DNA of 64,000 nt from Aplysia californica (taxonomy: Eukaryota > Mollusca > Gastropoda > Aplysiida > Aplysiidae). The notes beneath the pieces are model-generated. The model was not told the origin of the DNA. It did no database searches and was given only the letters and a program-made list of their open reading frames with translations. A program made the translations under genes and the position numbers. Positions within the stretch are counted from its first letter, which is position 1, and each line of letters begins with the position of its first letter. Shown one piece after another: positions 52,169-63,849 of the stretch. The DNA lies in NCBI RefSeq assembly GCF_000002075.1, contig NW_004797469.1, forward strand, positions 761,093 through 825,092, given 5' to 3'.

Positions 52169-52553
52169 TACCCCCCGGGGCAGCGCCACTGACTGTAGTG
52201 TCTTTAGGCCATTCCCAAAGGGGGGACATTTCTCGTTCAAGCATAGTAGAATTGTAAATGGGCTGACTCATGTCACACTCTTAACTGTGCCTGATCTACA
52301 ACAGGGAACTGCTGCTTTTTCTTTCCTGATCCTTACCATTGTCATTTTCCTTTACTTCTTTTGTATGTTTGTCACTCTCTTGTAACCTGCTATTTCCGGG
52401 GTGCCTTGATAGTCGAAGCAGATTTTGTGCTGTTGAAGCTAGAGAGGTGAACAGTCTAAGTCTGATTCCCTGTAAAGACTTCTCTGTTGACACCCACCCC
52501 TTGGCGCTCATATGACCTTATGAAGTTGCGAGCGCCGTAAAACCCTCTACTAT
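52169..52553 (+). mobile_element. SINE-2 copy 2
   Basis: Matches 11912-12299 from ccccccggggcag to the tail tgcgagcgccgtaaaaccct with only scattered differences and one short insertion (gtaacctgctatttccgggg). Possible flanks cagggaccc and cagggatcc. Confidence 0.85.
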
Positions 52554-53125
52554 AAAAAAACCCAGGGATCCATCTCAAGCTTCTCAGGCATTCTAAAGTA
52601 CTCATTTTTATCTGCTTTACACAAATGTTGACTTTATGTCCACTGCAAAATGAGATTATGGATATATATAAATTATAAATAGGAACTATAGTACAATTCA
52701 ATAGGACCAATGGCATAGTAATATTTGACTTGTTTGTAACAACATGGGGGGTTTCAGAGGGTATGCCTGAAAACAGTGCATGTCTGCCTGCGGGTCTAAA
52801 ATTTAAAATTTGCCGTGAACAGGGTTTTTGTGGTAATCTGTGAAATGTTCAGGATAATAATGTGTTAGTTGCTCACAACTGGAACATCTATTTCACCCTC
52901 TGTGTCATTGATGTCTTCCACATACAGACGGTCAAGAAGATTGCATAGCCTACATTCAAGTGGGTTCTCATAGCAAAGCTAGATCTAGCGAGATCTGCAA
53001 TCTTGATCGCCCACTGCTAATGTAAACAGAGGGAGTGGGATTTTAATTCATAAAAGGCCTTGGTGAAAATAGTGCAGTTGTGAGCCTTTCACCGGGGGTG
53101 AGAATAACGCGGTTGTAGGAGAGGG

Positions 53126-53662
53126 CAAATCTTCTGGCTATTCCCACCCGGTGTGCGTTCACCACTTAGTGCATTGGCTCAGGCCGATCACTCCGGGTGA
53201 CTGGGCGAGGCGAGTCTTTTGGCTATTCTCACCCGGTGCGCATTCACCGTGGTACCAGTGTAAACAAACGTTTCAGGGCTCTTGTGTTGAAAGCATGCAA
53301 TTTTGTCTGTGGGCAGTGAGAGAGAGGAGGGGAGTGGGGAGAAAGAGATAGAGAGAGAGAAAGAGTAGCGAGAACTTCCAGGCAATACAAAATGGCGGCC
53401 GGTGTAGTTCGGCTTGATTTGAAAAGTGAAATAGCTGTAGCATCTTTGTAGGCGACCAAATTAGCTTCCTTTTGTGCTAGAACATAATTTTTTTCTTTGT
53501 TTTTGTTGACTTGATTGTCCACCTCCATAGACAGTATTCAAAACTTAAGAAAAACAGGTCTTGTTTCATGCGGGGTGAGAATAGCCTATGCTAGCAAGCC
53601 TCACCCGGGGTGAGAGGTCGATCATATTTTTATTCTCACCTGGGGTGAGAATATCCACTTCC
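53126..53662. mobile_element. MITE-B copy 2
   Basis: Left end ggctattcccacccggtgtg, with a second left-end copy at 53214, one internal unit (acaaaatggcggccggtgta, 53290-53540), and right end ggggtgagaatatccacttc. Matches 46266-46998 except that the internal unit is single. Confidence 0.75.
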
Positions 53663-53989
53663 TTCATAAAAATGCCTGCAATTCACAGCTTTTCACTAGG
53701 GGCGAAAACTAGAAGGAGAACAACTCTTCTTTCGTCTTGTAGCAGTCTACAGTGTATAGGAAGCACAGGAACTTTACAGTGAATCGGAAAACTTACCACC
53801 CTGTTATCTCAACAATAGTCGCGCGCTAGGGGGCCAACACAGTCTTCACGATTATTGTCGTGAGCACCGCTCAGAGCATTAATCAAACACTTTATAACAC
53901 TGTGCCATGATCTGTAGGCTGTCATTTCTTGTAAAGGAAGCTGGCATTAAATAATTGGTCTTCTTAGATTTAGATGCTACTCTATTTAT

Positions 53990-56090
53990 ATCCTTAGTTT
54001 ACTTCTAACTGTTTCTTACTTACTTGGTTACTTGGTTGGAGAATAGGTATCATCATAAGCGGTACAATGCCACAGCTCCTTCTCCCTCCTCTCCAGGATC
54101 CATGAAAGGATTGACTTGCTGATCGTGCCAGTCATCAGCTGGTTGGATATTCTTCTAACTGTCCATGCAGGTTGCTGTCTGTCCCTGACCCCCTTGATAC
54201 ACTGGCTTCCCTCAGTCTTTCAATCATGTGTGATGTAGAGCCTTCATCTTGTCTGTGGTCGTTATACCATGCAGTCAATGCTGCCATGACTTTTAATGGA
54301 TCTTATTGCATGGTGCCGCCAATCTTAGCCTGGCCAACTAGCTGATCAGCACATTCTTTTCTTTGAACTCCTGCATGACCAGAGCTAAAGATCCCTTCAA
54401 TCTTTGGGAGTCTGTTGCTTCATATCGTATTTTGCCTGTCTGCATACATCAATACTATTACCCCAGCAGATCTGATAGCATTCTGAAACAATCTCAACTT
54501 CCTGGGAAGCATACAGTGCAGGCTGCCATTTATTGGGGCTGAAACACTTACTGACAAGATCTTTTGCTGTCTATTGCTGGATACCCATTTCCACCTGGGT
54601 GAAATCATGTGTTTCTTCATCTTTTTAGGGTATTCGTCGTTGGGTTAGTGACGGGGATGGCAGTCTGATGCTTCGTCGCCTTAATCCAGTATAAAGCCTC
54701 TGTGATGGTTTTCATCTCCATGCACATGGCGGACTTGGTCATACTGGTGGCGCCTTACTCCTCTCTCTGTATGACGCTGTTTACTTGGGCGCTGAAAGCC
54801 CGTTCAGGTTTGATCCACTGCTGCACTGACTCATCTGTGAAGATGACTGCGTCACCCTGTTCCCTGTTCTCCTCTATCAGTGTCTGTACCTCGGCATTGG
54901 CTGCCCCCTCTGGCCCCTCATGATATTCTCTGCCTAAAGTTGCACTCGAGTATATTGCCCAAGTGTGTCAGTGACACTGACTCATGCGCTGCCCTTTCAG
55001 ATGTAGTCCACTTCACAGCATTTAGCCGAAGTCACCGCTGCCTCATTCATCTATTCAGTCCTTTTAAGCAGACGTGTGTGCACAATTCTTCCCACTTTGT
55101 CATGCAGTGGGTGCTGATCATCCGCGCTGACTCTCAAGTATGCCTTCACCTGAGCTACCTTGTGGCATACCATCCTTGTCTGGGGGGGGGGTCCAGGAGA
55201 TAGTTCATAACTTCGCAGGATGTGTTCCTTGTGCATCCAAGAACAGTCTGCATGCCTACATTCTGAATTGTTTTAAGGCATTTCAGCAGTGACATCAACA
55301 AGGTGAAGAGACAAAGACCATAGTCTTTCACTGACAGCACAAGAGTCTGGCACACTATGGCTAGGCTTGACTCTCTGTGACATTCTGTTACATGCAATGG
55401 TTTTCAGTTCAGTCAGATCTTTTCTGGCTCTTGTGATGAGCCTGGTTATGTGATCTCTACCAGAGAGTCATTGCCCAATTCAATCCAGCTCCTGTTGCAT
55501 CACATAAGCTGTTTCTTGCTGGTCCTCCCCCTAACTGTATACAAGGACATCATTTGCAAAGCTCAGCACATGCCCTGGGTTTTCCAGAGGTGATTCCAAC
55601 TGTGTATATGTTGAATAACACAGGTGCAGTGCTGACCCCTACAGCAACAGCGGTGCGATGCTTCTCGTGTCAGATGACCAGTTTCCCAGTCGCATTGACA
55701 CTTTCCTCTTTAGCAGTGTCTCACCTACCTATATCATGAGCTGGGGGCTAATCTTCAGGTTGATCGTTGTTTTCAAGAGGACATCATACACAACTTTGTT
55801 GTAGGCATCTTCGAGGTCAAATGCTGCTATTAGTCTCCTCTCCTCTTTCAAACCCACCATAAACATCTGATGCTAGGACAGCGGCATTCATCCACGTGTC
55901 CTTTCCCCATCTGTAGCTACCTAGAGTGGCAGGAACTTCCTCTTCCTTTTCTATCTCCTTTGTGATCGAGTACCTCACCTCCTTAAAATGTGATACACAC
56001 AATAAGAAGCTATCTTTGTTATGTCCTTGTCAGGAACGGTGCCAAGTGACTATCCAACCAATCAACCGGTATCTCTCTGCTCCATAGACT
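53990..56090 (-). mobile_element. LINE family B, RT to RNase H, broken
   Basis: Minus strand. GSYRWGKDTWMNAAVLASDV with YGGFERGEET (about 55900-55810), RT end with LFNIYTVGITS (about 55600) and FANDVLVYS (about 55560, in place of FADD), HKVAQVKAYLRVSADDQHPL (about 55160), SSMTKSAMCMEMKTITEAL-type RNase H motif (about 54730), and a C-terminal end GTISKSILSWILERREKELW (about 54090). Many stops. Interrupted by a SINE-4 copy. Same family as 20560-21560. Confidence 0.82.
54405..54615 (-). mobile_element. SINE-4 copy 2 inside LINE family B
   Basis: Minus-strand match to 34130-34330: tcacccaggtggaaatgggt, agacagcaaaagatcttgtc, ctgtatgcttcccaggaagt, tctgctggggtaatagtatt. 5'-truncated. The LINE's coding similarity continues on both sides. 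Confidence 0.75.
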
Positions 56091-57330
56091 CCTGTTGAGG
56101 AGGAGTTGCTTCTAACTGTCAACGTAACTTTCAGGTTCCATTTTAGGAGTGGAGCATTACGTTTTGACAACATTCATCATTTCCTTTGAGAAGGGTGCAA
56201 CATGTTTTGCAAGACAGATGCAAAATGTTTGTTTTAGAGCGAGATTTTTGTTGTTGTGAACTGAGATTTTTGCCTGGATATTATTGCAGTAGATGATATG
56301 TTTCAATTTCACAGGAAAGCTTTAAAAAAAAATTTTTTTAAATGAATTCTTAGAGTTTTCGATCACTTGGTAGTGATGAGGGAGGATTGTGGGCAAAGGG
56401 ATAAAACTATTAAAGATGAAATTAAGATGGAAACTTTCGATTGCCTAGTCTGCTACTGATTTTTCAAGTTTACTGATCGTATATGTCCCGTGTAGTGTCA
56501 TGGCTGAGAGAATTGTCTCACCTCTTTTGTTTTGTTCGGAGTGGTTAATAAATTACAAGCTCTCAAGTTTTGTCTTTATTTTCTATTGTGTGGTGGCCAA
56601 TTCTGTTCTTAGGGCATATATGTTTGTGATGTTTGTTTTTTAAGAAGACTCTTTTTTGTCGCCTACCATCGTACCTGTGATTTGAAAAGAGTTAATGATC
56701 TGCCACTAAAAGATCAATCAACAGCAGACACTATCTGATTTGATCATCAATTTTGTTTATGACCCAGGCTTGTTATGGCTCATCAATAACCAAAGAGCTG
56801 AAAAAGCTGTCTGTTATCTCAGCTACAGGGGAGGGTACACTGTTTGCCACCCAATACTTGACATCAAAATTTAGCTGTGACTTTTTGTTCGCTGGGTATT
56901 GATTTATTACTCCCACATATGTGCTCTCTCTTCTTCCCCCCACCCTGATCAATAACTGTCTCTTGTGGTGAATGCCTGTTGCATGTTTGCTGCTCATTAT
57001 GCAGTAATATTATGGTTACTTGAAAAATCTGATGGCCTGTCTATTTGCTTATTAATACTGGTCCTCATTTTGTTCTCTGTGCTCCAAAAATGTATTTATG
57101 TATCAATGGTGTTGGAGGCAAGCTGGTGAAGTCGATATGAGCTGTTTTTTTGCACATTAATATTTGAGGATAAGGACATATATTTGTTTAAGCTAGATGG
57201 TAGTCACATCTTGCTGAGGATCCAATAAAGGAGACAAAAGTTCTGAGATATATAAGGACATCTCGGACTTTACTGGTTTGTGCTTAATATAATGATTTTA
57301 ATGGAAACAATTTCATTATATGCAGATTCG
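56091..57330. other. Intergenic stretch without recognised gene
   Basis: AT-rich. aataaa occurs at about 56549 and 57224, but no upstream exon was recognised on either strand. Confidence 0.4.
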
Positions 57331-57334
57331 GGGG

Positions 57335-57500
57335 TTGGCGCCTCAGCTCGGTTCAACTTTGTGTCCTTGGGAAAGGCACTTTACACGAATTTCTCATATG
57401 GCTCGGCCCTTTCAGAGATGGAAGTTTAACTTGAAGGTCCTGCCTCTTAAATAACGTAATAATAGTGTTGATAGGGACGTTAAATTTATACTTTTCCACC
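57335..57500 (+). mobile_element. SINE-5 partial copy
   Basis: Core tgtgtccttgggaaaggcac, then actcggccct-like ggctcggccctttcagaga, tcttaaataacgtaataata and ggacgttaaatttatac. Same end as the complete copy at 57641; head missing. Confidence 0.7.
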
Positions 57501-57640
57501 ATTTTCCACTTAAAATACCTAAAGATGTGATATCAGAGTGCTTCCAATGCCTTAAACGTATTATCCAACCCCGATTGGGGAGGAGACACTAGTAACACTT
57601 CTTCTACTCTTCCGCTCCTTTGTCCGTCGCAGGCTGGACC

Positions 57641-57874
57641 AGGACGTCCGTGGTCTAATGTAGGCTATCGGATCAATAATTGTAAAACTGCGGGTTCGGG
57701 GTTCGAGCCTCACCGCGGTCCGATGTTGTGTCCTTGTGAATGGCACTTTACATGAATTTCCCATTTAACTCGGTCCTTTCGGATGGATGTTAAAGTAAAC
57801 TCAGAGGTCCCACCTCTTAAATAACCTAATAATGTTAAAAGTGGCGTTAAATCTATACCATTTCACCATTGTTT
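57641..57874 (+). mobile_element. SINE-5 complete copy inside LINE copy 3
   Basis: tRNA-like head (tggtctaatgtaggc as A box, gggttcgagcctc as B box), core tgtgtccttgtgaatggcac, end ggcgttaaatctatacc. Perfect 11-bp target duplication caggctggacc at 57630-57640 and 57875-57885. The core is shared with SINE-4. Confidence 0.93.
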
Positions 57875-58552
57875 CAGGCTGGACCATGCCAGTCCTGTTT
57901 ACGGATCAGCTAGGAAACCTTGCCTTAGGCACTTTCCGTACTTCACCTGTAGAAAGTTTACTGGCAGAAGCTCATGAACCATCTCTAGGTATTAGAAGAA
58001 GTAAAAAAATGCTCTTTGCAGTACGCTTTGAAACTAACTTCTGTACCTCAAAACCCAGTCCGCAAATGGCCTTCCCGAAAACCTAAAAACCTTATCCTCC
58101 TTATGAAATAAAGTCAGCCCTTCAGGAGTGAGAATCTGTTTGAAAGACATTGATTTTTCTATAAATACTATCGAACCCTTTACCATGCCAAGTATACCCC
58201 ATGGCCTTTATTAATTTAACTAAACCAAATTTAGAGATACATTTTGAAAAACACAACTAAAAGTCTACTGATCAAACTTCATACCTAAATATACAATCAA
58301 CTTATAAACAGATACATGTATCCTGAGGAAGAGAAAATTTTTACAGATGGATCAAAAAGTGACATCTCAGTAGGAGCAGCTGCCCCTGCAGAGTCACATA
58401 GTTTAGATTAAGCTTATTAATTAATGTAACACCTACGTGATCAGCCTCACACTCGACTTTCAATTACTCAGGACAGGAGCTGCCACCCACTTTCTGACAA
58501 TGCGAGAATTGTGTCACCATCACATGAATGACTCAGTCCATAGTAAAGTTAT

Positions 58553-59085
58553 GGTGTTTTTTTGGGGTTTTTGTTAGTGTTTTACGGCGCTTGCAACTGC
58601 ATAAGGTCATAAGAGCGTGCAGGACACATTAAACATTTTCAGTTGGTAGGAAATTTTGAATTTGGCCGGGGGGGGTGGCAGCCAAAGCGGACTGTTATCG
58701 GTTTTAGACCAACAAGGGATCTTAAACGGGCACAACTTGCACATGGGACCTCTGAGATTTTTCACCCTTGTCCAAGAAGGCTAGGTGTAGATCTTTCCTA
58801 CCAGAACATCAGGGGTGTGGCTGAAAGACAGCAGTAAGAAGGAGCCAAGGAGTATCAGTAGAAAGGCTGTAGAAAGAGTCAGGAGCCCAGAGGAGGCAAA
58901 GGAGGTGAGGGGATGGGGGTAGAAAGTGGAGACGAAAACAGATGACAGAACATTGCTAGAGAGCAGGAAAGAAGGTGAAAGGAGACAAGTTTAGAGAAGA
59001 AAATTTTTTGGTTGCTACCCGGATTTGAACCCGGGACCTTTGAATGAGAGGCGAACATCTTAACCTCAAGACCATGAGAGCCCCC
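58553..59085 (-). mobile_element. SINE-1 copy D inside LINE copy 3
   Basis: Minus strand, full length. Tail ttagtgttttacggcgcttg at the left, B box region ggatttgaacccggga at the right, head gggggctctcatggtc. Perfect 12-bp target duplication tagtaaagttat at 58541-58552 and 59086-59097. Confidence 0.95.
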
Positions 59086-60419
59086 TAGTAAAGTTATAGA
59101 CATGAAACTTCACCAAACTGTTAACAATGTTTCCCTATGCTCAAACAAATTTTCATTTTTTTAATATTTTGGTTTGAGACATATAGGTGTAATCAATTAT
59201 CTAATAATAGCAAGCTTTTGTTCAAAGTCAGTTCTTAACGTGGTTAAAAGACTAAATCTAGATTTACATGTAATATTGAGTATATTACTTCTCAATGAAT
59301 GATAACTGATTCCAGATCAATCTTTCACCACTCTCTTCTTGATTTGAAAAATCTTGATCAAAGTAATAAAGGTCGTAGTCCGAATCAACACTGCATCCAT
59401 ACAAGTTTTTTCGAGCACCTCAGGTTCGGTGAAATACCTTTTCTGATAACAAAATATCTTAACAGAACTAAAGAATTGGTTAAGGAAAACATAAATATAT
59501 GTCTGGGGAAGCATCAACAGGCCTTTGTTTAGATCTAGGTCATTTTGCTCGCAAGTATACACGTTCTCTGTCCCCTAGGTGTAAAACTCCATCCAGAAGC
59601 CTCAGTGCCTCAGTCTACTCTGCTGAGGCTGCTGCTCTTGAAATGGCCTTAAATATAATAGATACGTCCATCAGGTCTACTTTTCATTTTCCAATTCTTT
59701 TTTATTCTCTCTTGGCCTACTGTTTGAAATCTTTAGGGTACTCTGACACTAGACACCAGAGTTCTAAATTTAAACTTCCTTTCTTTACGTCTATCTCTCA
59801 AAACTGTCACAATAGCTTGGCTGCAAAGCTATGTAGGTGTTGATAGCATTGAGACTGTTCGCCACTGTGTCATAGAATCTCTTACACTACCTGAAAATAA
59901 AAGTAGTAAAGTCATCTGTGGTCAGTAAAATTCCATTCTCTGACATTAAACTTAAACCCCAAATAAAGAGCGCAATGTGTCTTTCTGGACCAAAATACGG
60001 AAGAAACTTCACAACATCCAACCGGTTTATGCCCAAGAAACCTGTGACTCTTCTACGAAATGAAAACATTTTGTATATAATAAAAGACTTAAAATTAGAC
60101 ACATGCATGTCACTCATCTACCTGAAGGAGAAGAAGCTCCTTTTTTCGTGGATTGCAACACAAATTTCTATTTATTGTTACTTGTTACTTTTTTTAAATG
60201 TGGTATATTTCATAAATTAAATCATATTGTTTTGCCACAATGCCCTATACACATGAGTATTCATAGGCTTTGTTAAGAGTGGAAAATGTAAAAAAAAAAA
60301 AAAGCCAAAAAAGGGAAAGCCATGTAATACAATTTAAATGTAATGAATTGATTTTCTGCAATGTTAAATAAATTTTATTCCCAAAGACGTTTTTTTTCCT
60401 TTTTTTTTCTTTCAGAACC

Positions 60420-60630
60420 ATGGAATTGTTTGTTGCGGCTTTGCTGCTATCTCTGCCTGCTGTTTTGATGGCCCAGGAGACCACTGATGTTGAAACAAAA
60501 GCGCAGATTGAATGGAGTGATTTCTGGATGATGCGCTTGTTCTTCAATTTGATAGGCTATGCTACCATTTTTGTCCCTGGTTTCCTGATCATCAGACATT
60601 TGCGAAAAATCAAGTACAACGAAACTGCCG
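60420..60630 (+). CDS. SLC35B2: SLC35B2 (PAPS transporter 1), first coding exon
   Basis: N-terminus of the Golgi antiporter that imports the sulfate donor PAPS for sulfotransferases. The start ATG (60420) lies 4 nt after an acceptor with a long pyrimidine tract (tttctttcag|aacc), so a non-coding exon lies upstream. Seventy codons: a hydrophobic N-terminus (FVAALLLSLPAVLMA, residues 4-18), then WSDFWMMRLFFNLIGYATIF and VPGFLIIRHLRKIKYNETA, matching human WTQLWFFRFVVNAAGYASFM and VPGYLLVQYFRRKNYLET. The donor gccg|gtaact is chosen because it aligns best to the human protein; a second donor at 60661 would add ten residues. The frame would remain open to 60710 if unspliced. Confidence 0.85.
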
Positions 60631-61200
60631 GTAACTCAACTAATGGGAACAGTACCAAGGGTGTGGAATCACTATTGTGTTTCTTTTGTGTTTGTGCCTT
60701 TTGCTTGTAATTTTGTCCTAAAGTCACTTTTATCTGGCTGTACATACACAAGAAATATGTTCTTTTTGTAACAAAATATTTTCATTAAATATGCTATGTT
60801 GACAATAGTTTTTCCTCTTCTAATTTATTAACTCTTCGGTTAGATTGAACTATATGATTATATGATAGAAAGTTTTATAGCCACCAATTTCGTGCTCTGC
60901 ACAACACACGTTTTGTGCTCAGTACAATACACATGGAAGATTAAAGTGGGCAAATGTATCTTGTAATTTATCCAATAAGGTTGCACAGTTAGTGTCTACA
61001 ATGCAGCAGATAAAGATGATTTGCTCGCTTGGTGCTGTCAGCTTTTCATTTTCTAGCTGTCTTTATTGACATAAAAAAATCTATCATGTTCATGCAAGTC
61101 TTTTAATGTAATGTGCTGCTTTTTGTGTTGGTGTAGTTGTACTACTTTTTGTATACCAGCATGAACTATGTATGTTGGACTGCAGTTCTATTAAGAAAGG

Positions 61201-62063
61201 AAAGAGGATAGGTGGACCCCAAGGTCTACCTAGCGAAATACTAGGTTTTAGGATAGGTGGACCCCGGAGTCACCGTAGTGAAATAAGTAGGATTAATTAA
61301 GGATTGGTGGACCCCGGAGTCACTGTAGTGAAAAAAGAAGGTTTAATTAAGGATTGGTGGACTCTGGGGTCACCATAGTGAAATAAGTAGGTTTAATTTA
61401 AGGATTGATGGACCCCGGGGTCACTGTAGTGAAATAAGTAGGTTTAATTAAAAGGATTGGTGGACCCCGGAGTCACTGTAGTGAAATAAGTATGTTTAAT
61501 TAAGGATTGGTCCATGGCCATGCCATTCGAATCTGTCATCTGACTGTCTTGGGACAACTGCCTTCCTCACAACAGTGAAAACACAAGACATTCGGTTTGC
61601 TAGGTGCCTCCTCCAAACACAAAGTCAAAGATATTCAGTGTTGCCAGGTGCGGGTGTTAGGTTTAGATCTAAACTTAGGCCTACTCCAGATTCGGTCTCA
61701 TATGCGGGGATTTACACAAAAAGAACCCCAACAAATCACTTTTTTTTTTTAAAGGACAAGTTAAGAAAATATTATTCAAAAATTATTATTTCAAACCGAG
61801 TCTGTCAGGCATCTTTTTTTTCCCCCTTATTAGCTAGCCTTCGGCCTTTCCTAACATGATGATGTCAGACGGCTTTTCATTGGTCAGGGGTCTACCTACC
61901 CAAAAAGATCTGCAAATTGGCGTAGTGGACCTTAGGGTCTGCCTATCCTCTGATCGCTAGGTAGAACTCGGGGTCCACCTATCCTCTGATCGCTAGGTAG
62001 ACTTCGGGGTCCACCTATCCCCTGACCTCTAAGGTAGACCTCGGGGTCCACCTATCCACTTCC
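61201..62063. mobile_element. Foldback element with tandem-repeat arms, 863 bp
   Basis: 10-bp direct repeat ttaagaaagg at 61191-61200 and 62064-62073. The left arm is about six tandem copies of a roughly 60-bp unit (aggattggtggaccccggag, tcactgtagtgaaataagta, ggtttaatta) to 61509. The right arm (about 61910-62060) is inverted units of about 45 bp (ggtagacctcggggtccacc, tatcctctgatcgcta). Outermost ends ggataggtggacccc are inverted copies. Foldback-class architecture; no coding capacity. Confidence 0.82.
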
Positions 62064-63244
62064 TTAAGAAAGGCCGTATATATATCTTTTTGGAAAGTTT
62101 GAGGCAGGTGGAAGGCTGATATATGTATAATACTACTTAATAACGATTTTGCCTTCTGCACAATATTGTGAGATGTATGAGAAAACAATATTTGTTAAAC
62201 AGCAAGATTTATTGGGGAGGGGGGAGAGGAAAAGTGATATCTTTTCTTTTCTCTTTGAGTGTCTCAAGTTTATGCTACCTTCGTTTCCAAACTGCTTGTT
62301 AAAGATCAAAATTACACTGAAAGTCTGTTCACCTATGCCTAAGAATGTCCCTTTCCATTTTATTGTTTGCTTTGCTGTAAAATAAGGAGGGATTGTTCTC
62401 TTGGGGTTCATTTTGTAACCAAAAGCATCGTTGCAAAACTGTTTGAAAAGGTTAGGTCTTGCCGCTAATCCTTCTGGGATAAGTCTGGAAAAGTTTAGCA
62501 AAAGAGTGTTAAGTTGTGAATTAAATACCCATTGTCAAAAGGTGGGAACCTCATGGGGATACTTAGGTGAATATTTGTCCATGCATGCACACCTAATCTG
62601 TGCATGTGGTCATCAAATGTCAGAGCAAGTAGTCAAACAGCTTTTGGGATAGGATGGTGTCTGTTGGAATGTTGACTCGCACATAACAGTGATGACAAAC
62701 ATTTATGAAAGTAAGCATGATAGCATTTCAGTTTATTGCCAGTCTTCTGCATTTATTTTTAACAAACACTCAGAAGCAGAAAAAGTTAATAAAATGTTTT
62801 GTATTTTTTTAAAAACGTTTTATTGTGTCTTCACAGTTAAGTACATGAACAGAGGCATCAAATATTTAAAATAGTTTTTAGCTCATTTGTAAAGTAAGAT
62901 TTTTTTTCTCCACTAAATTACATTATTCCATGACTTAGAATAGGTACCGGGAGAAGCGCCAGAGGCGCTGAGCAGTCCCATGCTTTGGCACATACCTCTG
63001 CCCACAAGAGAATTATCTAAGGTTTTTATGTGCAAATTTATTAGCTTCCTCATGTTCAAATGAAGAAAAGAAAAAATAGTTTTAAGCTTGTGAAGTAAAT
63101 GATAGTGCAAAAAAATGTTCAGGTCAATCAACTTTGAGGTGACTTCAACAAGGACAAATTTTATCTTTTACAAAACTAAGCTGAATTAATGAAAATTTAA
63201 TTTAATGTAGGCCTATTCTGAATGTCTCTAAAAAAAGTTAAATG

Positions 63245-63395
63245 TAAAATGTTTAGTTCTGGTAAGAGTATTATCACTGGCAACACAATAAGATCATATA
63301 AGTGCTGAAGATTAGAGGTGTTACAAGAGAGTAACAAACACACACAAAAATAAGGAGCAGAGAAGATAAGTACAATAGGTGTTTGACAGAAAATG
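63245..63395 (-). mobile_element. SINE-3 copy, degraded
   Basis: Minus strand: aataagatcatataagtgct, gaagattagaggtgttacaa, gagagtaacaaacacacac, and ggtgtttgacag. Ends 60 bp before the second SLC35B2 exon. Confidence 0.75.
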
Positions 63396-63455
63396 TTCAC
63401 TTGTATTTTCAATATGGAAATGAATATTTCATCTTGTTTTTTCTTGTGTTTAAAG

Positions 63456-63616
63456 GTCCTGGCTGTATTCAGAATTTTATGGTCCTGTGTGTCTTTGGGA
63501 AGGAGCAGCATGTCAGTTTAGAAGAAGGAGGCAGCAAATCCAGCAGTTCAGACTCACAAGATGAGTCCTTCACCAAGCGAACGATACGTTTGCTCATCTG
63601 TGTTGCTGGCTTGCAG
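63456..63616 (+). CDS. SLC35B2: SLC35B2 (PAPS transporter 1), second coding exon
   Basis: Acceptor tgtgtttaaag|gt, donor ttgcag|gtgaaa, 161 nt; together with exon one it makes 124 codons and leaves in phase 0. It encodes PGCIQNFMVLCVFGKEQHVS, an acidic serine-rich cytosolic or lumenal loop (GGSKSSSSDSQDESF), and TKRTIRLLICVAGLQ, which matches human KLLFCAAGLQ just before VSYLTWGVLQERVMT. The remaining eight or so membrane segments lie beyond the right window edge. Confidence 0.85.
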
Positions 63617-63849
63617 GTGAAAGATAAATAGTTGTTTTAGCTACTGGTTTTCATTTTTAGAATATTTTGCCATGGTCTTATGGGGAATGCAGTCACATTT
63701 ACATGATTTTGAAAGATTTGTTTTCAAGTTTGGGGAACCCTTGTTTCTTAAAGAGGGATATAAAATTGTCTGTCCATTTTTTTACATTGACCATTATGTT
63801 ATGTTATGTTGTAGTGTCATGAAGCCCCCCTGGGGATATGACTCACATA

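Larger units (their letters stand above)
51630..52820. repeat. Local direct duplication with SINEs between
   Basis: About 130-200 bp around 51640-51850 (aggaccaatggcgtagtaat, atttgacttgttttaaaca) recurs at 52690-52820 (aggaccaatggcatagtaat, atttgacttgtttgtaaca). SINE-3 and SINE-2 copies lie between the two halves. Confidence 0.6.
57508..60240 (+). mobile_element. LINE copy 3, interrupted by two SINEs
   Basis: Same family as copies 1 and 2. Starts at LSNPDWGGDT (57560), FRTSPVESL (57930), KIFTDGSKSDISVGAAA (58337), then after SINE-1, LHPEASVPQSTLL-type text and AAALEMALNIIDTSIRSTF (59625), ENKSSK (59895), RHMHVTHLPEGEEAPFFVDC (60090). Many stops and frame changes. SINE-5 (57641-57874) and SINE-1 copy D (58553-59085) split it. 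Confidence 0.85.
60631..63455. other. SLC35B2: SLC35B2 intron
   Basis: Contains the foldback element 61201-62063 and a SINE-3 copy near its end. The stretch 62074-63240 shows no recognised feature. Confidence 0.7.

Noticed and set aside
60245-60547. 100-codon minus-strand ORF over SLC35B2 exon 1
   Set aside because: Antisense shadow of the conserved plus-strand exon.
61201-61510. CRISPR-like array
   Set aside because: Units repeat end to end without unique spacers, and the host is a eukaryote. It is a tandem arm of a foldback element.
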